Shown: positions 17,331 to 25,963 of the stretch, piece by piece | How the letters are laid out: every line of letters begins with the position of its first letter | Position numbering within the stretch: the stretch's first letter is position 1 | Source of the DNA: Bordetella genomosp. 7 | Lineage (GTDB): Bacteria; Pseudomonadota; Gammaproteobacteria; Burkholderiales; Burkholderiaceae_B | Reading direction: 5' to 3' | Length of the DNA stretch: 64,000 bases | Assembly: GCF_002261265.1 (NCBI RefSeq) | Contig: NZ_NEVK01000008.1 | Location: 620,001 to 684,000, forward strand | Translations under genes and position numbers: made by a program | Notes under the pieces: generated by a model | Databases searched by the model: none | Seen by the model: only the letters and a program-made list of their open reading frames with translations | What the model was told of the DNA's origin: nothing

Positions 17331-18954
17331 CGTCCAGCGCCGCCGCCTGGCTGCGCAGGATGTACTTCTGTATCTTGCCGGTGGCGGTCTTGGGTAGCGG
17401 GCCGAACACGACGGTGCGCGGCACCTTGAAGCGCGCGAGCTGAGCCCGGCAATGGTTCACGATATCTTCGGCCGAGCATGACGCGCCTTCTTTCAGGGTG
17501 ACGAAGGCGCAGGGCGTTTCGCCCCAGGCAGGATCGGGGCGCGCGACCACCGCCGCCTCCAGGACGGCGGGATGCCGGTACAGCACGCTTTCGACTTCCA
17601 CGGTCGAGATGTTCTCGCCGCCGGAGATCACGATGTCTTTGGCGCGGTCCTTGATTTCGATGTAGCCGTCCGGGTGCAGCACGCCCAGGTCGCCGGAATG
17701 GAACCAGCCGCCGGCGAAGGCTTCGGCGGTGGCCGCCGGGTTGTGCAGGTATCCCTTCATCAGGGTGTTGCCGCGCAGCACGATCTCGCCCAGCGATTTG
17801 CCATCGGCGGGCACCGGCCGCAGTTGCGCATCGACCACCTGCACATCCTCGACGTTCAGCTTGCGCACGCCGATGCGGGCCTTGAGCGCGGCGCGCTCGG
17901 CCAGCGGCAGCCCGTCCCATTCATCGTGCCAGGCACAGCTGACCGAAGGACCGTACGTTTCTGTCAGGCCGTACAGGTGCGTGACCGTCACGCCCAGTTG
18001 CTCCATGGCTTCGATAACGGCCGCCGGGGGCGCGGCCCCGCCGGTAAGCGCGTGCACGGGATGTGCGGCGCGATACTGTACCTCGGCCGGCGCGTTGACC
18101 AGCATATTCAGCACCACGGGCGCGGCACAGAAGTAGCCGACATGGTGGCGCCGGATGGCCGAGAAGATGGCCGCCGGCTCGACCCGCCGCAGGCAGACGC
18201 TGGTGCCGGCAAGCGCGGCAAGCGTCCAGGGAAAGCACCAGCCGTTGCAATGGAACATCGGCAAGGTCCACAGGTACACGGCGTGGGGCGGCATGCCGCA
18301 AGCCAGTACGTTGCCGGTGGCGTTGAGATAAGCGCCCCGATGGTGGTAGACCACGCCCTTTGGGTTGCCCGTCGTGCCCGACGTGTAGTTCAGGCAGATG
18401 CTCTGCCATTCGTCTGCAGGCCAGTCCCATGGCGCGTCGGGCGCGTGCGCGCCGAGCCACGCTTCGTATTCCGCGTCGCCGAAGTCGCCGTGGCTGCCGG
18501 TGAATTCCGTGTCTTCGATGCGCACCACTCGCGGCGGCGCCGCCATGCGGGACCACACGTCGCGGACCAGGTCGGCGTATTCGCTGTCGTACAACAGGAC
18601 CTTGGCCCCGCCGTGCTCAAGAATGAACGCCAGCGTGGCCGCGTCCAGCCGCGTGTTCAGCGCGTTGAGCACCGCGCCGGCCATGGGCACGCCGAAGTGT
18701 GCCTCATACAGCGCAGGCACATTGGGCGCGAGTACGGCCACCACGTCGCCCGGCTGTACGCCCCATGCGCGCAGCGCCGCGGCCATCTGCCGACAGCGTG
18801 CGCGGGTGTCATGCCAGCTTTGGCTGCGTTCGCCATGCACCAGCGCGGGACGTTGCGGATACACACCGGCCGACCACTGCAAAAACCCTAGCGGCGTCAG
18901 CGCCACGTGGTTGGCGGCATTGCGGGGCAGGTCATCGTGCGGGGTGGCTGTCAT
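17311..18954 (-). CDS. AMP-forming acyl-CoA synthetase
   Basis: This 547-residue adenylate-forming enzyme activates a carboxylic acid to its CoA thioester. The phosphate loop is YTSGTTGNPKGVVY, the A5 motif reads LYGLTETYGPS, the hinge region contains HSGDLGVLHPDGYIEIKDRAKDI, and the catalytic lysine is in LPKTATGKIQKYILR near the C-terminus. It is the last gene of the SDR–ACAD–kinase–synthetase group and starts nine bases after the kinase stop. The order and types match the ligase of levulinate/4-hydroxyacid (lva) operons. A short- to medium-chain acid is the likely substrate by that analogy. Confidence 0.9.
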   Translation of the reverse strand: MTATPHDDLPRNAANHVALTPLGFLQWSAGVYPQRPALVHGERSQSWHDTRARCRQMAAALRAWGVQPGDVVAVLAPNVPALYEAHFGVPMAGAVLNALNTRLDAATLAFILEHGGAKVLLYDSEYADLVRDVWSRMAAPPRVVRIEDTEFTGSHGDFGDAEYEAWLGAHAPDAPWDWPADEWQSICLNYTSGTTGNPKGVVYHHRGAYLNATGNVLACGMPPHAVYLWTLPMFHCNGWCFPWTLAALAGTSVCLRRVEPAAIFSAIRRHHVGYFCAAPVVLNMLVNAPAEVQYRAAHPVHALTGGAAPPAAVIEAMEQLGVTVTHLYGLTETYGPSVSCAWHDEWDGLPLAERAALKARIGVRKLNVEDVQVVDAQLRPVPADGKSLGEIVLRGNTLMKGYLHNPAATAEAFAGGWFHSGDLGVLHPDGYIEIKDRAKDIVISGGENISTVEVESVLYRHPAVLEAAVVARPDPAWGETPCAFVTLKEGASCSAEDIVNHCRAQLARFKVPRTVVFGPLPKTATGKIQKYILRSQAAALDETKGPG

Positions 18955-18963
18955 AAGCGCCTC

Positions 18964-20019
18964 TCAAGCGTGACGGGCGTCTTCGCGGCAGGCGGCCTGC
19001 CATCCCAGCTCGGCCAACGGAGCCACGCGCGCGCCCATTTCCAGGGCGTCGGGGGCGGCCGCGTTGCCGGCGCGCGCGCGTGCGTATACGCCCTGCAGAA
19101 TCGCGGCGATGCGAAAGAAACTGTAGGCCAGGTAAAAATCCCAGTTCGCCGGCGCCGCGATGCCGCGCGCATCGCAATACGCGGCCACAAAGCCTGCCTC
19201 GTCCGGAATGCCAAGCGCCTGCAGATCCAGCCCTCCGATGCCGCGCCATAACTGAGGCGGAATACGCCAGCACATACAGTGATACGCCAGGTCGGCAAGA
19301 GGATGCCCCAATGTGGAGAGTTCCCAATCGAGCAGGGCGATGGCGCGCGGCGCGTCGGCGTCGAACACCAGGTTGTCGATGCGGTAGTCGCCGTGCACCA
19401 GACACACCTGGCCGTCGTCGGGGGGCAGGCGCCGGGGCAGCCAGTCCATCAGCGCGTCCATGGCCGCAACAGCGCCTGTGGCAGTGTCGCGATACTGCCG
19501 CGTCCAGCGGGCTACCTGGCGGGCGTAGTAATCGCCCGCGCGGCCATAATCGGCCAGCCCGATATCGCCGGGCGCCACCGTGTGCAAGGTGGCCAGCACC
19601 TTGCCGGCTTCTGCGTAGATGGCGCGGCGTTGAGCGGGCGCCAGGCCGGGCAAGGCCGGGTCCATGAACACCCGGCCCTGCGCGTAGCTCATCAAATAAA
19701 AGGGTGTGCCGATCACCGTGCGGTCATCGCAATAGTGCAGCATGCGCGGCACCGGCACGGCGGTGCCGGACAGCGCATTCATGACTCGGTATTCCCTGTC
19801 GATGGCATGCGCCGAGGGCAGCAGCGTGCCGGGCGGCTGCTTGCGCAGCACGCGCACGCCGGTGTCGTCGTGCAGCACGTAGGTGGGATTGGACTGGCCG
19901 CCCGACAGCGGCCGCACCCGCAGGCTGGCGGCATGGCCCAGCCCGTGCGCCTGCAGATAGCCCGCGAGCGCAGGCAGCCAGTCCGGCTGCGTCGGCGATG
20001 CTTGGCCCTGCGGGGTCAT
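18964..20019 (-). CDS. APH-family phosphotransferase (ACAD10/11 N-domain-like, LvaA-like kinase)
   Basis: This 351-residue protein has the aminoglycoside-phosphotransferase/choline-kinase fold. The catalytic loop is LVHGDYRIDNLVF and the metal-binding Asp is in LLDWELSTLGHPLADLAY. The N-terminal lobe has RPLSGGQSNPTYVL and a lysine in GVRVLRKQPPG. In mammals this domain is fused to an acyl-CoA dehydrogenase as ACAD10/11, and in Pseudomonas it is LvaA, which phosphorylates the 4-hydroxyl of 4-hydroxyacyl-CoA. The start at 20019 overlaps the ACAD stop as ATGA, so the two are translationally coupled. An upstream frame to 20163 is a shadow inside the ACAD gene. The function is inferred from family and context. 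Confidence 0.87.
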   Translation of the reverse strand: MTPQGQASPTQPDWLPALAGYLQAHGLGHAASLRVRPLSGGQSNPTYVLHDDTGVRVLRKQPPGTLLPSAHAIDREYRVMNALSGTAVPVPRMLHYCDDRTVIGTPFYLMSYAQGRVFMDPALPGLAPAQRRAIYAEAGKVLATLHTVAPGDIGLADYGRAGDYYARQVARWTRQYRDTATGAVAAMDALMDWLPRRLPPDDGQVCLVHGDYRIDNLVFDADAPRAIALLDWELSTLGHPLADLAYHCMCWRIPPQLWRGIGGLDLQALGIPDEAGFVAAYCDARGIAAPANWDFYLAYSFFRIAAILQGVYARARAGNAAAPDALEMGARVAPLAELGWQAACREDARHA

Positions 20020-21242
20020 ACCAGCGCCTTGCGCGGCGCTCCGGCATCGTCCCAGCGCCAGAACGCGTCGCCTTCGTCCATCAAGTAACGGGCCAGTACC
20101 ATCTTGTGCACTTCGGACGCGCCGTCGACCAGGCGCGCCTGGCGTGCGTAGCGGTATATCCATTCAAGCGGCGTGTCTTTCGAATAGCCGCGCGCGCCGT
20201 TCAATTGCAACGCCGTATCGACCACCTTGTGCAGGGTTTCCGACACGACGATCTTGGCCATGGAGATCTCTTTGCGCGCGTAGTCGCCCTGGTCCAGTCG
20301 CACGGCGGCGCGCATGGTAAGCAGGCGGCCGATCTCAATCTGCATGGCGGCGTCGCCCAGCAGCCATTGCACGCCTTCGCGTTGGGCGAGTGTCTGGCCG
20401 AAGCTGCTGCGCCGGCCCACGTACTCTACGGCGATTTCCATCGCCCGGCGCGCCAGTCCCAGCCAGCGCATGCAGTGCGTCAGCCGCGCCGGACCGAGCC
20501 GGATCTGCGTCAGCTTCAGGCCGTCGCCGACTTCCATCAGGCGGTTTTCGTCGGGGATTTCCAATCCGTCGAAGACCAGTTCGCAGTGCCCGCCATGTTC
20601 TTCCGGGCCCATGATGGGGATGCGGCGTTCGATGCGCCAGCCGGGCTGGTCGGCATCGAACAGGAATGCGCTCAGGCCCTTCCGCGGGTCATCGGATGTA
20701 CGCGCGATCAGGATAAAGTGCCGTGCCGCGCCAGCGCCGGTAATGAACCACTTGCGGCCGTGGATCACCCACTTGTCTGCTTTGCGGGTGGCGGTGGTGC
20801 GCATCATGGATGGGTCTGATCCGCTGCCCGGATGCGGTTCGGTCATGACAAACGACGACCGGACCTTGCCATCGATAATGGGCTGCAGCCAACGGGCTTT
20901 CTGGTCCGGGCGCGCGACCTGGGCCAGCACGCGCATGTTGCCGTCGTCCGGCGCAGCGGCGTTGAACGCCACCGGGCCGAATATCGACCGGTTCATCTCT
21001 TCATAGCACGCGGCCAGGCCTGTGATGGGCAACCCTTGCCCGCCCAGTTCGCGAGGCATCTGCAAGGCCCACAGCCCCGCTTCGCGTACCTTGGCGCGCG
21101 CGTCCTGCAGCGCGGCTTCGGAGATGTTCTCGTGCTCATCGTAGTTGGCGCGGTCGGCTTCCAGCGGAATCAGGTGCGCGTCGACCAGGCGGCGCACGCG
21201 CTGGCGGTAATTATCGATTTCGGGGGGCAGGGAAAAGTCCAT
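20016..21242 (-). CDS. Acyl-CoA dehydrogenase, ACAD10/11-like (LvaC-like)
   Basis: This 408-residue flavoprotein has the acyl-CoA dehydrogenase fold. FVMTEPHPGSGSDPSMM and WFITGAG are FAD-contact segments. The segment that normally carries the catalytic Glu reads LVDGASEVHK, giving Asp373. To my knowledge Asp here is characteristic of ACAD10/11-type proteins, which eliminate phosphate from 4-phosphoacyl-CoA rather than act as ordinary dehydrogenases. RLGPARLTHCMRWLGLA is also ACAD10/11-like. It is coupled to the APH kinase by a 4-base overlap. Together they could convert 4-hydroxyacyl-CoA to 3-hydroxyacyl-CoA (or the enoyl-CoA). Substrate length is unknown. Confidence 0.88.
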   Translation of the reverse strand: MDFSLPPEIDNYRQRVRRLVDAHLIPLEADRANYDEHENISEAALQDARAKVREAGLWALQMPRELGGQGLPITGLAACYEEMNRSIFGPVAFNAAAPDDGNMRVLAQVARPDQKARWLQPIIDGKVRSSFVMTEPHPGSGSDPSMMRTTATRKADKWVIHGRKWFITGAGAARHFILIARTSDDPRKGLSAFLFDADQPGWRIERRIPIMGPEEHGGHCELVFDGLEIPDENRLMEVGDGLKLTQIRLGPARLTHCMRWLGLARRAMEIAVEYVGRRSSFGQTLAQREGVQWLLGDAAMQIEIGRLLTMRAAVRLDQGDYARKEISMAKIVVSETLHKVVDTALQLNGARGYSKDTPLEWIYRYARQARLVDGASEVHKMVLARYLMDEGDAFWRWDDAGAPRKALV

Positions 21243-21284
21243 GCACAGTCTCCAGGTGCCGCGACGGCGGCAATGAGCTTGTTG

Positions 21285-22046
21285 TCAGAGGCTGCTGACC
21301 AGGTGGCCGCCGTCCACATCGACGACCGATCCGGTCATGTAGGCCGAGGCGTTCGATGCCAGCAACAGCAAAGGGCCATCTAGGTCGGCGGGCCGGCCCA
21401 GCCGGCGCTGCGGTATGCGTTTGATCAGCGCCTGGCCGGCCGGCGATTCGAAAAAATCGCGGTTGAGATCAGTGGCAACATAGCCTGGCGCCAAGGCGTT
21501 GACCCGAATGCCGTAGCGCGCCCATTCGAGCGCCAGCGCGCGCGTCAGGTGCAGCAGGCCCGCCTTGGCCACCGCATAGGGCGCCACGTGCGAGGCGACG
21601 CGCTGCCCCAGGATGGACGCGATATTGATGATGACGCCCTGGCGTTCGCCCGCCCTGAAATGATGGGCGGCCGCCTGCGCCACGCGCCAGGCGCCATTGA
21701 GATTGGTGTCGACGAGATCTGTCCAGCCGGCCTCGGAAATATCCAGCGCGGGCTGGCTCAGCGCGATGCCGGCGTTGTTGACGATGACGTCCAGCGGGCC
21801 GAGTGCGTCCGCGGCCGTTTCGAGGGCGGCGCGCACGCTGTCTGCCTGCGTCACGTCCAGCTTGACGGCGCACGCCACGCCGCCCGCCCGTCGTATGCCG
21901 GCGGCGAGTTCCTCGCCCAGCTCGACGCGGCGGCCGCACAGCGCCACGCGCATGCCGGCCCGCGAAAGCACGCCGGCAAAATGCAGTCCCAGGCCGCTAT
22001 ACGCGCCCGTGATCAATGCCGTCTTCGACTGCAAGTCCTCGAACAT
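21285..22046 (-). CDS. Short-chain dehydrogenase/reductase
   Basis: This 253-residue classical SDR has TGAYSGLGLHFA at residues 14-25, NNAGIA, the catalytic Ser in IINIASILGQR and Tyr/Lys in APYAVAKAG. It begins the four-gene group that continues with ACAD, kinase and acyl-CoA synthetase, 42 bases before the ACAD. In the lva pathway an oxidoreductase interconverts 4-oxo- and 4-hydroxyacyl-CoA, and this protein could fill that role. The 109-base gap upstream (after liuD) may hold a separate promoter. Confidence 0.85.
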   Translation of the reverse strand: MFEDLQSKTALITGAYSGLGLHFAGVLSRAGMRVALCGRRVELGEELAAGIRRAGGVACAVKLDVTQADSVRAALETAADALGPLDVIVNNAGIALSQPALDISEAGWTDLVDTNLNGAWRVAQAAAHHFRAGERQGVIINIASILGQRVASHVAPYAVAKAGLLHLTRALALEWARYGIRVNALAPGYVATDLNRDFFESPAGQALIKRIPQRRLGRPADLDGPLLLLASNASAYMTGSVVDVDGGHLVSSL

Positions 22047-22083
22047 CCACTCCCCCTACCTCGGTCTGCTGCCGCGCTACGGG

Positions 22084-22103
22084 GGTGCCGTTGAGCCGGC
22101 ACC
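22084..22103. promoter_or_regulatory. Small hairpin between liuD and the SDR
   Basis: GGTGCCG and CGGCACC flank a six-base loop 38 bases upstream of the SDR start. No T-run follows on either strand. It could be a processing or pausing structure in the liuD–SDR spacer. Confidence 0.3.
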
Positions 22104-22155
22104 TCGGACCTTAAACGTACCATAGCCGGGCGGCCGGGGCCGGCGGCTCGCGCGC

Positions 22156-24186
22156 CTAGCCGATGGCGACCAGTTCCGCGCCTTCTGTCACCTGGTCGCC
22201 CACGGCATAGAACAGCTCCTGAACCTTGCCGTCGGCCGGCGCAGAAATGGTGTGTTCCATCTTCATGGCTTCCATGACCAGCAATGGTTGGCCCTTGGAT
22301 ACGGTATCGCCGGCCTGCACGGCGATCGAGATGATCTTGCCGGGCATGGGGGCCGTCAGCCCGCCGCCATGCTCGGCCGAGTCGTCCTGCGCATGCGCCA
22401 GCGCGTCGTACAAGCCGAGCGATTGCACGCTGCCGTCGCGGAACACGTGTGCCGTGCCCGCGTTCATGACGACGGTGCCCACGCTTTCGCGGCCGTCCAG
22501 CGAAACGCGCAGCCGGTAGGCCAGGTTGGGGTTGGCGCTGGGCTGGGCGTGCCAGGCAAACGCCTGGCTGCGGCCATCGATCTGCAGGAACCACGCCTGC
22601 CCTTCGCGCGTTACGGCAACGTCACGCAGCGTGTCGCCGTCCTGCCACTGAACCGCCTGGCGATAGCGGCCGGCCACGCGCCAGCCGTCGCGCACGTTCC
22701 ATGGGTCGGCGTCCTGCCTGGCGCCCGCGGGCGCAGACCGGGCGAGCCCCTGGCCCACCAGCGCCGCGGCGGTGGCCAGCGCCAGCGCGACCGTGTCGGC
22801 AGCCGCCGGGGGCGGCAGCAGTGTTTCGCGGCGGCGCTCGATCAGGCCCGTATCAAGGTCGGCCGAAGCGAACGCCTCGTCCTGCATCAGCCGCGTCAGG
22901 AACGCCACGTTCGTCTGCACGCCCACGACATGCGTGTGCGCCAGCGCCTGGATCATGCGCGCGCGCGCCTGGTCGCGGTCGGCGCCATGCACGATCAGCT
23001 TGGCGATCATGGGATCGTAGTACGGCGTGATGCCGTCGCCCATGCGCACCCCGCCATCGACACGTACGTCGCCGTTGGAAAATGCCGCGTGCGGCGGAAG
23101 CTCCAGGTAGGCCAGCTTGCCGATCGAAGGCAGGAAGCCCTTATCGGGGTTCTCTGCATAGATGCGCGCTTCGATGGCGTGGCCCTGGATACGCAGGTCT
23201 TGCTGCGCGGCCGGCAAAGGCTGCCCCGCCGCAACGCGCAACTGCCATTCCACCAGGTCGTGTCCGGTGATCATCTCGGTGACCGGGTGTTCTACCTGCA
23301 GGCGCGTGTTCATTTCCATGAAATAAAAACGGCCGTCGGGTTCGGCGATGAATTCCACCGTGCCCGCGCCCACATATCCCACCGCGCGCGCGGCCGCCAC
23401 GGCGGCCTCGCCCATGGCCTGGCGGCGCTCGGGGGTCATGCCGGGAGCGGGCGCTTCTTCGATGACTTTCTGGTGGCGCCGCTGCACCGAACAATCGCGC
23501 TCGAACAGGTAGACGCAATTGCCGTGTGTGTCGGCGAACACCTGGATTTCGATATGGCGCGGCTTCTGCAGGTAACGCTCGATCAATACGCGGTCGTCGC
23601 CAAAGCTCGATGCCGCCTCGCGCTGGCAGGAAGCCAGCGCGTCCGGGAATGCGTCGGCCGATTCGACCACGCGCATGCCTTTGCCGCCGCCGCCGGCGCT
23701 TGCCTTGATCAGCACCGGGTAGCCGATGGCATCGGCTTGCGACTTCAGGAAGTTCGGGTCCTGGTTGTCGCCATGGTAGCCGGGCACCAACGGCACGCCG
23801 GCCTTCTCCATCAACGCCTTGGCGGCGGACTTGCTGCCCATCGCGGCGATGGCCGCGGCGGGCGGCCCCACGAACGCGATGCCGGCCTCGGCGGCGGCCC
23901 GCGCGAAGGCTTCGTTCTCGGACAGAAAGCCGTAGCCCGGGTGGATGGCCTGCGCGCCGGTATCGCGCGCGGCCTGCAGGATCAAGTCGGCGCGCAGGTA
24001 GCTGGCGCGCGGCTCCGGTCCGCCGATGTGTACGGCCACGTCGCACGCCGCGACGTGGCGCGCGCCGGCGTCCGCGTCGGAATAGACGGCGACCGTGCGA
24101 ATGCCCATGCGGCGAGCGGTGGCGGCGACGCGGCAGGCGATTTCACCGCGGTTGGCAATCAGCAAAGTATCGAACATCGGTGTCAT
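22156..24186 (-). CDS. liuD: Methylcrotonyl-CoA carboxylase alpha (biotin-containing) subunit
   Basis: This 676-residue protein carries biotin carboxylase, linker and biotin carboxyl carrier domains. The biotin carboxylase starts FDTLLIANRGEIACRVAATARRMGI, with the ATP-grasp glycine loop KASAGGGGKGMRVV and EMNTRLQVEHPVTE. The C-terminal lipoyl-type domain has the biotinylation site VMEAMKMEHTI. Together with the beta subunit 53 bases upstream it would carboxylate 3-methylcrotonyl-CoA in leucine breakdown. Propionyl- or geranyl-CoA carboxylases have similar architecture. The isovaleryl-CoA dehydrogenase and MerR regulator nearby favour the leucine assignment. An in-frame ATG at 24177 is an alternative start. 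Confidence 0.92.
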   Translation of the reverse strand: MTPMFDTLLIANRGEIACRVAATARRMGIRTVAVYSDADAGARHVAACDVAVHIGGPEPRASYLRADLILQAARDTGAQAIHPGYGFLSENEAFARAAAEAGIAFVGPPAAAIAAMGSKSAAKALMEKAGVPLVPGYHGDNQDPNFLKSQADAIGYPVLIKASAGGGGKGMRVVESADAFPDALASCQREAASSFGDDRVLIERYLQKPRHIEIQVFADTHGNCVYLFERDCSVQRRHQKVIEEAPAPGMTPERRQAMGEAAVAAARAVGYVGAGTVEFIAEPDGRFYFMEMNTRLQVEHPVTEMITGHDLVEWQLRVAAGQPLPAAQQDLRIQGHAIEARIYAENPDKGFLPSIGKLAYLELPPHAAFSNGDVRVDGGVRMGDGITPYYDPMIAKLIVHGADRDQARARMIQALAHTHVVGVQTNVAFLTRLMQDEAFASADLDTGLIERRRETLLPPPAAADTVALALATAAALVGQGLARSAPAGARQDADPWNVRDGWRVAGRYRQAVQWQDGDTLRDVAVTREGQAWFLQIDGRSQAFAWHAQPSANPNLAYRLRVSLDGRESVGTVVMNAGTAHVFRDGSVQSLGLYDALAHAQDDSAEHGGGLTAPMPGKIISIAVQAGDTVSKGQPLLVMEAMKMEHTISAPADGKVQELFYAVGDQVTEGAELVAIG

Positions 24187-24239
24187 CCAGTCTGGAAGGC
24201 TTCGTCAAGTTGGCGGCGGTGGGGGCGCAGCGGCGTGCG

Positions 24240-25847
24240 CTACATGCGGAACACGCCAAAGCGCGTGTCGTCGATGGGCGCGTTCAGCGCCGCCGACAGG
24301 CCCAGCGCCAACACCCGGCGCGTATCGGCCGGCGCGATGATGCCGTCGTCCCACAGGCGCGCGGTGGCGTAGTACGGATGGCCTTCTCGTTCGTACTGTG
24401 CGCGTATCGGCGCCTTGAAAGCCTCTTCTTCTTCGGCCGACCATTTGCCGCCCTTGGCCTCGATGCCGTCGCGGCGCACGGTGGCCAGCACGCTGGCAGC
24501 CTGTTCGCCGCCCATGACCGATATGCGCGCATTGGGCCACATGAACAGCATGCGCGGCGCATAAGCGCGCCCGCACATGCCGTAGTTGCCGGCGCCGAAC
24601 GAGCCACCGATCAGCACCGTGAACTTGGGCACGTTGGCCGTGGCCACCGCGGTTACCATCTTGGCGCCGTGCCGGGCAATGCCTTCGTTTTCGTACTTGC
24701 GCCCGACCATGAAGCCGGTGATGTTCTGCAGGAACACCAGCGGGATCTTGCGCTGTGCGCACAGCTCAATGAAGTGCGCGCCCTTTTGCGCCGATTCCGA
24801 AAACAGGATGCCGTTGTTGGCCACTATGCCCACCGGCATGCCGTGGATGTGCGCGAACCCGGTCACCAGGGTGGTGCCAAAGCGCGCCTTGAATTCGTCG
24901 AAGTCCGAGCCGTCGACGATGCGCGCGATGATCTCGCGCACATCGTAGGGTTTGCGGGTGTCGGCGGGGATGATGCCGTTGAGTTCGGCAGGGTCGTAGC
25001 GGGGTTCGCGCACGGGCGCCAGCGCCAGCTGTGCGGGCTTGGACCGGTTCAGACGCGCCACGGCGTTGCGCGCCAGCTGCAGCGCGTGCAGGTCGTTGGC
25101 CGCCAGATGGTCTGCCACGCCGGACAGGCGCGTATGCACGTCGCCGCCGCCGAGATCTTCGGCGCTGACGACTTCGCCGGTGGCGGCCTTTACCAGCGGC
25201 GGGCCGCCCAGGAAAATCGTGCCCTGGTTGCGCACGATAATGGACTCATCGCTCATGGCGGGCACGTATGCTCCCCCGGCAGTGCATGAACCCATTACCA
25301 CTGCGATCTGCGCGATGCCCTGCGAGGACATCACCGCCTGGTTATAGAAAATGCGTCCGAAGTGGTCGCGGTCGGGAAAGACCTCGTCTTGCTGCGGCAG
25401 GTTGGCGCCGCCCGAATCCACCAGGTACACGCACGGCAGCCGATTCTGCGCCGCGATTTCCTGGGCGCGCAGATGCTTCTTGACCGTCATCGGGTAATAG
25501 GTGCCGCCCTTGACCGTGGCATCGTTGCACACGATGACGCACTCGGTGCCCGCGATGCGCCCGATGCCCGTGATGATGCCTGCGCCTGGCGCCGCGCCGT
25601 CATACATGTCGTAAGCCGCCATGGGTGACAGCTCCAGGAACGGGCTGCCCGGATCGATGAGCCGTTCGACGCGTTCGCGCGGCAGCAGCTTGCCGCGCGC
25701 CACGTGCTTGGCGCGCGCAGCTTCGCCGCCGCCCAGCGCCGCCTGTTCCAGCTGGCGCGCCAGGTCGTCCAGCTGCGCCTGCATGGCGCGCGCGTTATCG
25801 GCGTAGTCTTGCGAACGCGGGTTGATGCGGGATTCGATCGTGGGCAT
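24240..25847 (-). CDS. liuB: Methylcrotonyl-CoA carboxylase beta (carboxyltransferase) subunit
   Basis: This 535-residue carboxyltransferase moves CO2 from biotin to the acyl-CoA. The N-terminus [16 protein letters not shown] and the segments [30 protein letters not shown] and [16 protein letters not shown] are characteristic of 3-methylcrotonyl-CoA carboxylase rather than propionyl-CoA carboxylase. C-terminal [15 protein letters not shown] and [13 protein letters not shown] complete the acyl-CoA site. It precedes the biotin subunit and follows the thiolase, with a 116-base gap that contains a hairpin. Confidence 0.93.
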   Translation of the reverse strand: MPTIESRINPRSQDYADNARAMQAQLDDLARQLEQAALGGGEAARAKHVARGKLLPRERVERLIDPGSPFLELSPMAAYDMYDGAAPGAGIITGIGRIAGTECVIVCNDATVKGGTYYPMTVKKHLRAQEIAAQNRLPCVYLVDSGGANLPQQDEVFPDRDHFGRIFYNQAVMSSQGIAQIAVVMGSCTAGGAYVPAMSDESIIVRNQGTIFLGGPPLVKAATGEVVSAEDLGGGDVHTRLSGVADHLAANDLHALQLARNAVARLNRSKPAQLALAPVREPRYDPAELNGIIPADTRKPYDVREIIARIVDGSDFDEFKARFGTTLVTGFAHIHGMPVGIVANNGILFSESAQKGAHFIELCAQRKIPLVFLQNITGFMVGRKYENEGIARHGAKMVTAVATANVPKFTVLIGGSFGAGNYGMCGRAYAPRMLFMWPNARISVMGGEQAASVLATVRRDGIEAKGGKWSAEEEEAFKAPIRAQYEREGHPYYATARLWDDGIIAPADTRRVLALGLSAALNAPIDDTRFGVFRM

Positions 25848-25922
25848 GGAGATTCTTTTCCTATGCGTGCCTGGCGCCCGGGCGGGCGCAGGACATCATC
25901 CGGTTTCGGGGTTGTTGTGGGA

Positions 25923-25946
25923 GCCTGGCCCCTGCGGGAGCCAGGC
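25923..25946. promoter_or_regulatory. GC hairpin between thiolase and liuB
   Basis: GCCTGGC and GCCAGGC form a stem 18 bases past the thiolase stop, with no T-run. It could stabilise or process the polycistronic message between thiolase and liuB. This is weak evidence. Confidence 0.3.
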
Positions 25947-25963
25947 GCCGATGCCCCAGGGGC

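Noticed and set aside
22252-24372. 706-residue frame antisense to liuD
   Set aside because: Shadow; the biotin carboxylase frame is certain.
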